A DNA stretch of 64,000 bases, taken from assembly GCA_023159155.1 (NCBI GenBank), contig JAJNNX010000009.1:248001-312000 (forward strand). Direction: 5' to 3'. Origin of the DNA: Ustulina deusta. Lineage: Eukaryota; Ascomycota; Sordariomycetes; Xylariales; Xylariaceae. Shown here one piece after another: positions 56,146 through 64,000 of this stretch. The notes below the pieces were generated by a model. It ran no database searches, was not told the DNA's origin, and saw only the letters and a program-made list of their open reading frames with translations. The position numbers were made by a program, and so were the translations under genes. Position 1 is the stretch's first letter. Each line of letters opens with the position of its first letter.

Positions 56146-58358
56146 GGCACTGGGGAGAAAATGAGGACTGGGAGCGGCTTAAGATGTAGGGACGTTGTGT
56201 TTGTGAGAAGCAAGCGTTGAAATGGTAGTGCTGGGTAGGGAGAAGATGGCGATGAATAATATATATTTGTAGGTAAGTTAGCACAGGCGAGGATGAAACA
56301 CGTCGTCAGCCCGAGATAATAAACGATGCAATTGCAGATCATGGCATGTCGACACGCTGAGCATGGCCAACCTCCCTGATTCTTGGACATGTAAGCGGCA
56401 AAGCCACTCGCATGACGTAAGGCGTTTGCCGTGCTAATTAATTAGCATATGGATACTAGGTACCAACGGGGCTTAACCTCATTGGATCTTGTCTTTTGGC
56501 GCACTGCAATTTTTATAAGTTGGACGCCTCCATTCTTCCTGATATGGTCAGTCCAGAGAGACTTCGAAACAACTTGAATGCTGTAAAGGATTATTTATGT
56601 ATCTGAGTTGATTTTAAACTTACCTAAGACTGTATACCTACAGTTATCTGAACACACAATTTTACTACTTACACGTTCAGTGGAGAGAGATAGGTGGGTA
56701 TCCAGAGTGTGCTAAATAAAGTATCTACCGAGGACGTTAAACCTAATCTGGCAAGGCCTGTTAGGTGCTCTTATTCTGCATCCTTACTTACACCATTAGC
56801 ACCTCTCTCTTTCTACAAAAAACATATGATTCAAAGGTCGCCACCATCACCACCAAATACCCAACGTCTTCTATTAAATCCCGCCCCTGTACAGCGTGTT
56901 GCGCCACTTTCTAAAGGTGCAGCAACACTGGAAAGGGAACATGATGAGCAAACGTAAGACTGTGCTGTGACACCTGACCTGTGCGGCTGTAACTCGAGAG
57001 TCGCGAGTTACTGCGTACCTGAGTTGGCTCACCAATAACAGCATTTCGAAGATCCCGGCAAAAGGTCGCGGGAGCAGAGCCTTGCAGCGACACGCTTCAT
57101 ACGGGCGCTAGTTCGTGGTGATAATGTCGATCGAGTTGGCTAACACACCTTCTCAACATAACTGCTAAATAAATAACCTTGGTTGTCATGCTTGCTGGCA
57201 AGAGTTGCCGCCTTCTAGAGAGAGGTAGCTAATACCACTTGATAGCAGTTAAGGCGTCAACACTTTATATCAAAGATTAGGTAAACTAGGTTAGCTAATC
57301 GTGAGAGCTACTTAGATCGGGTGCACACAATAAGACAACACACAGACTGACACTCATTTAAGAACGTCGGGTTCAGTCCTGTCGTGTCTTCCCAGCCGAG
57401 ACGCGAAGAAGAAAGAAAACCCTAAGGATGCAATCGGTAGATATGTCGTTACGTGCGCTTTCAAGGTCGCTAGATTATGCTAAACCCCCTTCTCCATTAG
57501 GTAATAGCGGAGGACCCCGGAGCTCCGCAGGAGGTGTGGTCAAAATAGCCGGCGATACTGCAAAATAGGAATATCTCAGTTGACGAAACGACGTCGCTTA
57601 GTCAGACACTTTATCGGTGGTAAGAGGTAGACAGGTCGTCGTTCGATCTCTTCTGCTTGGGATACGAATCTCGATTGAAAACAAGCCTGGTCTCTCTAAT
57701 AGACCTATTCTTCTCCTGACCCCGTTTGACGCTGTTCAGGTTAGTCTAGCTCAAGCTTATCGGATTTGGAGATCCCCTCGAGTGTTTGCTTATAAAACGT
57801 TGTTGCCGGTACTACCATCTCCGTAACTACACCTAAAAGTGTTTATTGCCCTCCTTTTCCACCCGAAAGGTTTTCTTTCTTCACTTGTTCTGTCTCTTCT
57901 TTAACAGTCAAAATAGCATGAAATACATCTTCCGCTAGCTTTCGCGTCCTACGGTAAGAGCCTTCGGTATTTCTTTCCATCCCACCCCTGGAGATCTCGT
58001 TTAGGCTATACATATACTTTGTTCAATTGTTGGTCTTGGGTTCAATGAACTGCCAATACCTCTGAGAGTACGTGCAGTCTTCTCTGTACATGAGTTTCGT
58101 TCTCGTAACTTATCCAGCAACTCTGCACACAGAACCACCATAGAGCTTGAATTCCCGAGACCACTACCGACCCGTACCGGCAAATTGGCTTCTCGCCCCG
58201 CAACGGATCTCACAAACGGCAACTCGGCTGAAAGAACAAGGGCCATGGATATCAATATAATAGCGATGTGACAACCGTTGAAAGGAAGAACTTGACTATG
58301 TAGACGATTAGGTAGCGTTTGGTCATTGTATTCCGTAGCAAACATTATACCCGCCAGC
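56146..58358. other. 2.2-kb intergenic region
   Basis: The first 250 bp is the leader of the cysteine-rich gene. The rest shows no supported gene: open frames at 56694-56957, 57617-57826 and 58372-58001 lack family signals. A pyrimidine-rich stretch at about 57840-57910 could be a leader, but no coding region follows. Confidence 0.45.
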
Positions 58359-59346
58359 ATGATGTTCAGCACTGCGGTTAGTTGGCTGGTTTCGGCCAGT
58401 TCAGTGTTGGGGGCTTCTCTTCAACAAGTGACCAACTTCGGCACGAACCCAACTTCGACCCAGATGTATATCTATGTCCCTGACCAAGTCGCAAGCAATC
58501 CAGCTCTCATCGTGGCTGTTCGTGAGATATCTCCCCCAGCTCCAGTCGTTGGAGTTGCACATTCCTCAGACAACCTCATAATGAGGGTCGATTCCTAACA
58601 TCTCGTCTTCTCAGCTTCACCCATGTAGTAGTTCCGCTTCTCAGTGGTACTCAAGCACTAAGCTGCCATCATACGCGAACACCGGAGGCTTCATCGTGAT
58701 TTATCCGCAAACGACCCGCTACAGCAACTGCTGGGACGTCAACAACGCGGGGTCCCTCACGCACGGCGGATCAGGCGATGCGCTGGGTATCATCAGCATG
58801 GTGAATTACACGCTCTCGAAATACAGCGTCGACCCGTCCAAGGTGTTCGTCATGGGCGGCTCCTCGGGCGCCATGATGACCAACGTCCTGGTGGGGTCGT
58901 ATCCCGAGGTGTTCGAGGCCGGCGCCGCATACTCCGGAACCCCCTTCGCCTGCTCCGCGGGCAGTACGTCGGACCCGACGCCTTTCGGGGCCAACCAGAC
59001 GTGCGCCCGCGGCCTGCAGCATACGCCCGAGGAATGGGCCCAGTTCGTGCGCAATGCCTACCCTGGCTACACGGGCAAGCGGCCCCGCATGCAAGTCATC
59101 CACGGCCTGGCCGACACGCTCGTCAGGCCGCAGTGCGGGTACGAGCAGCTCAAGCAATGGTCGGCCGTGCTCAACCTCACCAACACCAACAACGTCACGG
59201 GGAGCTCTGTCCCCGAGGGCCCTCAGTACACCCAGATGATCTATGGCGACGGCGCCAACTTGGTGGGGTACTTCGGCGAAGGAGTCGGACACATTGCGCC
59301 TCCGAATGAACCTGTCATGCTGAAATTCTTCGGCATCTTATCCTGA
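58359..59346 (+). CDS. Secreted carbohydrate esterase (CE1-type acetyl xylan / feruloyl esterase, PHB-depolymerase-like fold)
   Basis: Two exons: 58359-58517 and 58615-59346. The intron of 97 bp has an unusual GTTCGT donor, a CCTAAC branch site and a TCAG acceptor. The product is 296 aa. The first ~20 residues (MMFSTAVSWLVSASSVLGA) form a signal peptide. Splicing yields ALIVALHPCSSSASQWYSS, the usual oxyanion-side segment. Then come GGFIVIYPQTTRYSNCWD, the nucleophile elbow GGSSG (Ser136), the Asp segment HGLADTLVRP and the His segment GEGVGHIAPP, a full catalytic triad. By family it removes acetyl or feruloyl groups from xylan outside the cell. No cellulose-binding module follows. A different donor (GTGAGA two codons on) would put the frame out, hence the chosen site. 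Confidence 0.88.
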
Positions 59347-60650
59347 AATACGGGTTTGACGGGGGTTGCGGTGAATGGCGATCGTATTACGACGAATTAC
59401 CCCGTTGTTTGTAATTGTGGTGCGGTAATTATCAAATATCTTATCAATGGCGAGCCGTTGACTCTTAATTTTGATCGAACGAGGAAGTTGGCTGAGGAGT
59501 TGCTACGCCGGGAATTCCAGAAGCGGACGCAACCGTGGCTCTCTTCCGGATCCTCCAGTGTGGTGTTTTCCGTCGTGTTACTAAAATGAAGGAGATGTTG
59601 CAGGCTGCTGCCGGATGCCTACTGTAGCTTTAATCTTATAGCCTTGGACTTCATTGGTTAGGTCGTCTATGTTACGGTACGTATATAATAGCTGCAGACA
59701 GGTCAAGTGCCCGACTTGACTACGTCTACTTTTGGTAGTGTTGCGATATAATTGGCACTGCAGTTCTGTTCCGTGTGCTAATTACAAGCAGTTAAGGAAA
59801 TATCAAATAATACGCCATTGCAGCCAATATTTTAGTTACTTTGGGTCTAGTGATGAATTCTGACACCGTGGCAGTCTAGCTGTTGCTAGATGTTGCCATG
59901 TTTGCTCGTATTAGATCGGGCTTGATCCCTTCAAGACTAAAGTTATGCATTATTGTTGGAAAGTGTTAACGAATATGTCACTGGTTGTATTTGATGTTCG
60001 GAAAGAGTTTCAAAATGGCCACCTTGTCTTACTACATCTCCGTGCATTGAAAGTATAACTAATTACTATATAGTAATTATTGTATACGCAGTGCAATCGC
60101 ATTTTAAGCCATTAAGGCCTAAGGAAAACTCGTAAAACTCACAATACTCAAATTTAGTGAGTAATTATCATTCCCTGTCAACGTAGTCCACAGTTAAGCT
60201 TCAGCTTAGACTCGGTAGTAGGATGAATAAACTATTCTCCAGGTGCTTGAGAGGCAAATCGCAACCCCCGAGTAAACATGAGCATTAGCACCTCTGCCGA
60301 AATTGACTAGGTCCACCAGTGAGTGGACAAAGACACAATGATGTGCGCCTCGTGTAGAATGAAATACGGAAACGACTAAATTTTCTCAAAGATAGTTCAA
60401 AGGAGTCTTTGGCAGAATCGGGATTATTCTGTTTTTGCGCTAGACTCGATTCTTTGTCGAACTTGACTCCTTTAATGCCCTTGTTATCATGATTTTTGAT
60501 ATTCGCATCGAGTCCTGCTCTAATGATTCTCAGCACTATCGTATTTTCTCTCCCCCTCGGGTTTTGTATTCCACGGCATATGTTTCGCAGAACTGTCTAC
60601 GTTTATCTCGGCATTTAATATATTGCTTAGCTTTCGATTAGTTGCCCACC
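59347..60650. other. 1.3-kb intergenic region
   Basis: A 77-codon frame starts 10 bp after the esterase stop (59356-59589) but resembles nothing I know. The remainder is AT-rich; the last 100 bp is the kinase promoter. No repeat stands out. Confidence 0.45.
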
Positions 60651-62847
60651 ATGGACGACACCTCGCCTGCTACAAGTGGGAAACTCCGCAGCCGGAAATT
60701 TAGAAATACCCAGAAAGCATGGAAAAGACTCCGCGCTCAGTTTAAACCCATCGAAGACCAAGGCGACATGAAATATCAAAAGGTTTTGGGCTCCGGTGGC
60801 TTCGGCCTCGTCCAGAAATGGCGCACGAATCTACGAGGCCGTCGAAACACTGTCGCCATCAAAACAATTATCCAGCCAGATCAAGATAATTGCATCAGAT
60901 CCCTGAAGCGTGAGATATATTGGATGAGGGTAATTGAAGTTGTCCACTGTCTGTTTCGTTCTTGCTCAGCCAAATGACTGACGGTGAACCACGAAGCGTT
61001 TCCAAGGCTGCGAGCATCTAGTCCAACTGGCAGACTTGCCAGAGTCGGCGATGACCCTTTTATCTCCACAAATCAACAACGATGACTGCGACGGGGTACC
61101 AATCGTGGTGATGGAGGACCTGGGCTCTGGTAGCTTAGCCCTCTTGTTAAGCCGCATGGCTGACATGAGAGCTTTAAACCGTGGAATACCGGAAGATCAT
61201 ATGTCCATCAAATCGATAGAATACATCCCTAACAGGGCTCTATGGAGTATATTTCTGTGCCGTATGGACTCCTATTGTGCTTATTAATAACGAAGAGCTA
61301 AGGACAAGACATCTAGTAATTCGGGCTTGCATCGGAATGGCTTATCCACCAGAAGATCCCGACTCTAGAAAGGGGAAAATAATCCGTGAAACCATGAAGG
61401 ATGTACCGAAGGGGACACAACCGTCAAGAATCATTCATAGTGACATAGATATCTACAATTGTAAGTTTGCCCTCTCCTGCAACTTGGATTTACACGCCAA
61501 AAAGGCAAGTTAGTTGAACAATTTGATAGCCTTCATCGGGTACCCGTCCTCTCATAAGCCTGATGACAACGAGCATGTGTGGCACCCGATAGTCAAGGTA
61601 AGAAACTCCCCAATAAACGTAATGGCAACGGTCGATGTTCTCACGGAATCCTGATATTTCACAGATTGCAGACTATGGTTGTATGATTCGGTGGGACTAC
61701 CATTGGAGTGATGATACGTATGAGCCCGAATTCATATGCCCGCCATACCTCCTGCTGATTTTTTTATAGAAAGAAAAAATCCCTATGGGGAAAACCTGCC
61801 TACAAGGCCCCAGTAAGCATATTATATGTCATCGAATAGTTGAATATACCTGCTGAAAGTTCACAAAGGAGCAATTCGACCCACACGGGAGCTTCGGCAC
61901 TCATACCAATGTTTATCAGATAGGGAATGTCAGTACAGGAACCTCCTAGAATCGCGATGGCCTTCAAAAGATATTCATGAGCGAGCGTATTAATATGTCA
62001 GTAAACTGCAAAAAGCTAATCGATTGCCTAGATAATGCACGATCTCATCACTCTAAGAAAGTACTCATATAACCAACGCGTCGTGGTAAGTATTATCGCG
62101 TCATTAATTTCACGATGTACTCGATCTTTTATTTATATAATATGTTATATGCTCCCGCGGGCTTATGAAGAGCGCGTAGAAGCGTGTCGAATCTTTACAA
62201 CAAGTCGCAAAACGTCTAACACCTAGTTTTTTTTCCAGGCCAAACGCAAACTATCTGGTAACGGCGGCCTGGAATTTTGGACGTTTGGTTGCCGCTTGTT
62301 AGAGGGTTCGGACTACAGCATCGACAAGGATTGGAAAAACGTCGACATCGAGCTACGGGAGCTTGTCGCTGGGTGCATGGCAGAGAAACCCATATTCCGG
62401 CCTGCACTCGAACCGCTCGAGGAGCTATGCGCCCTTCGCATAAGAGAGATGGACAAGGCAGTCAAGGATGCCAAGCAGGGGCGGAACCCCTCTACGCCGG
62501 TATACGTTCCTGGTATACCTTCCGATGACAAGACATTCAGGAGACGGGTGCCTATGGGACAGGTCGAGCCCGACCATATCCTCGAGAAGTTCTACATAGA
62601 ATACTTCATTGAACCTTGGGGCGAGTCCGACAAGTATGCTGCGCATTGGGCGGGGAGAACCCCTTCGCCGACGCGTACTGAAACTACTCATCTTCTTGAT
62701 TCTCCTGGTCTTCCACGACCTGCTCCCCCTCAACATGGCTCTCCTCAACCTGGTCCTCCCCCACCAACACCACCACGACCTCTACCACCACGACCTCTAC
62801 CAAGACCACCGAAGAGTAAGACACGATCGAAGGGTAGTCATTCGTAG
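60651..62847 (+). CDS. Fungal-type serine/threonine protein kinase, nine exons
   Basis: Exons: 60651-60929, 60997-61261, 61317-61460, 61530-61597, 61665-61717, 61770-61812, 61869-61928, 62032-62085 and 62239-62847. The product is 524 aa. All junctions keep frame and restore kinase motifs: glycine loop LGSGGFG (47-52), VAIK lysine K71, helix-C E88, a catalytic loop HSDIDIYN (222-229), DYG (255-257, the DFG equivalent) and KAPEQF (283-285 as APE). The catalytic loop keeps the Asp and Asn but has Asp in place of the usual Lys. The C-terminal tail is Pro-rich (RPAPPQHGSPQPGPPPPTPP) and could bind SH3 or WW domains. It resembles the expanded, poorly known protein kinases of filamentous ascomycetes. 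With eight introns in 2.2 kb it is much more split than its neighbours. Exon 4 (short, acceptor TGATAG) and exon 8 are the least certain. Confidence 0.75.
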
Positions 62848-63654
62848 AAACCGCTGAAGTCCGGCCAAGGCGGCGACTCGGATATATGCGACTTATAAAC
62901 GTGGGCTTGGAGTGGTGGATATAGTTAGCTCAAGGAACGCTGGTTTCGAACAATTTATTTCTCTATCTATAATCACTTCTCTATATGATGTTGGGGGTAC
63001 CGCCCTAAGCGCAGGGCAGTCAAGCGAGGGCGGCAGTTGGTAGGATCAAGCTCCTTAGACTCCAAGTTGGACACGGCAAACAGGATATCATGGCCGCGTA
63101 GTGGAGGACTCCTTGGTTTCTGCTGGCTGTCTACCACGGCGGATACTTGGGAGAAGGAACGGGGTTGACAAGTTGTTCGGAACAAGATTGACTGTGCGAT
63201 TTTGCTTGTATTGTCATTATTGATAAGTCTTCACTGTCTGAATTCAATTTCTTCCTCATTCTCGCCTTGCTACGCGATAATGTCCCCCCTTTTGTCTGGA
63301 TGCCGAACAAGAGTTGCCCAAGTGAGGGCGGCAGTGTTGATGCTTCAAATGACCTTTCCTTTCTTAGCCATCATCCACAAGCTCCACACGGGAGATGTAG
63401 CCGCCGTCAAGATCATCCTCTGTACATCATGTGGTCCTGGTAGGCGCCCGTTGACACTTGGGATTGGCTATCTACCTGTCCTGTGGCGTTTTGCCTTCAT
63501 CGCCACGAGTCCTCGCCCTGAACCTTTTGCCCTCTGGTTCGCGAAGTGTTTCCTCTCCGCTTACGTTGTGCGCTTGCCAAGACTCTTGGTGGCAACCTGG
63601 TTCGCGACGCATTTTCCGCCGGCCGGTTGTAGCTTTCCTAGCTAGCAGCCGACG
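62848..63654. other. Intergenic region downstream of the kinase
   Basis: A 147-codon frame at 63202-63645 opens hydrophobic but is followed by nothing recognisable and has antisense competitors. I do not call it. The region borders the inverted-repeat elements at the edge. Confidence 0.4.
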
Positions 63655-63890
63655 GTGGGCCATTGGGACCACTTGTGACAAAACGTAAATCGTAAAACGG
63701 GAGGAGATAAAACAAGGTCACCCTGTTTTTTATAACCTTAATAACTTTACAACTAGTTATCCGAATATTATATAATACATACCTTATTTTTTGTTATTTT
63801 TTGTTTTATTTTTTAATGCTATGTTTATTTTTATTAAGCCTATATTTATAATATTATTATGTTTTGTCACTTGTAGTCCTAATGGCCTAC
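63655..63890. mobile_element. AT-rich MITE-like element with ~34-bp terminal inverted repeats
   Basis: The left tip GTGGGCCATTGGGACCACTT (63655-63674), continuing GTGACAAAACGTAA, is matched in inverted form at 63890-63857 (GTAGGCCATTAGGACTACAA then GTGACAAAACATAA), about 28 of 34 identical. The centre is almost pure A/T and non-coding. No clear target duplication can be seen, so the superfamily is undecided. Confidence 0.6.
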
Positions 63891-63898
63891 TTAGAGAA

Positions 63899-64000
63899 GG
63901 GCCAGTAGGACCTTTTCTGACAAAACATAACAATGTACTCTTGGCATAAATACTTAAATAAAACCTAATAATTTTATAAATATAGGCTGTATAAAAATAA
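63899..64000 (+). mobile_element. Second copy of the same MITE family, cut by the window edge
   Basis: Eight bases after the first element, GGGCCAGTAGGACCTTTTCT followed by GACAAAACATAA repeats the left tip in direct orientation. The sequence then carries ATAAATATAGGCT and TAAAAATAA, which also occur inverted in the right arm of the first copy. So two related elements abut. The rest lies outside the window. Confidence 0.5.

Noticed and set aside
59356..59589. 77-codon frame directly after the esterase stop, as a possible extra domain
   Set aside because: The esterase is complete with its triad and usual length; the frame differs and has no recognised fold.
63202..63645. 147-codon hydrophobic plus frame near the right edge
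   Set aside because: No clear membrane topology or family; it lies next to mobile elements and is probably chance.

Overview
This is a window from a filamentous ascomycete nuclear genome (Pezizomycotina; probably a Sordariomycete, but the class is inferred from general gene make-up only). The evidence is the many short spliceosomal introns (about 49-190 bp, with donors such as GTAAGT/GTATGT and CTAAC/CTGAC-type branch sites), fungal-specific families (DUF3433, Rrn9, fungal UPF0183), and long gene-free spacers with microsatellites. I rebuilt 17 protein-coding genes. Most are spliced, and exon limits were chosen by reading frame continuity plus agreement with family sequence patterns.

Layout. 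1-15.5 kb is gene-dense: the 3' part of a ketoreductase-type SDR (cut by the left window edge), a UPF0183/PHAF1 homologue, a kinesin-5 (BimC), an unrecognised acidic protein, mitochondrial isoleucyl-tRNA synthetase, and an unrecognised fungal protein with a SUMO-interaction-like motif. 15.5-33.1 kb is a gene desert of about 17.6 kb. It holds microsatellites, a striking excess of the octamer GTAGTGTA, a tRNA-like A box beside an A/T palindrome, a leader-like segment that could hide a small gene, and a Mutator-type MITE with a 9-bp target duplication (32179-32590). 33.1-63 kb is gene-rich again: a metaxin/Sam37 subunit, a DUF3433 membrane protein with a Thr/Ser repeat array, a divergent flavin monooxygenase/MFS transporter pair, PIG-U divergent from Pescadillo (NOP7), an Rrn9-domain Pol I factor, an HAD dehalogenase-like protein, an MmgE/PrpD protein, a tiny cysteine-rich protein, a secreted CE1-type esterase and a nine-exon protein kinase. 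The right edge (63.65-64 kb) carries two abutting copies of an AT-rich inverted-repeat element.

How the genes relate. Most neighbours are unrelated housekeeping genes. Two associations may mean something. The FAD monooxygenase and the ACS-type transporter share a 434-bp spacer and could form a small uptake/oxidation module. NOP7 (60S ribosome assembly) is followed 338 bp later in the same direction by an Rrn9-domain factor (rRNA transcription). I did not find a secondary-metabolite cluster, CRISPR array, virus, or clear-cut new system. The most distinctive non-genic structures are the MULE-type MITE, the edge MITE pair and the octamer-rich desert.
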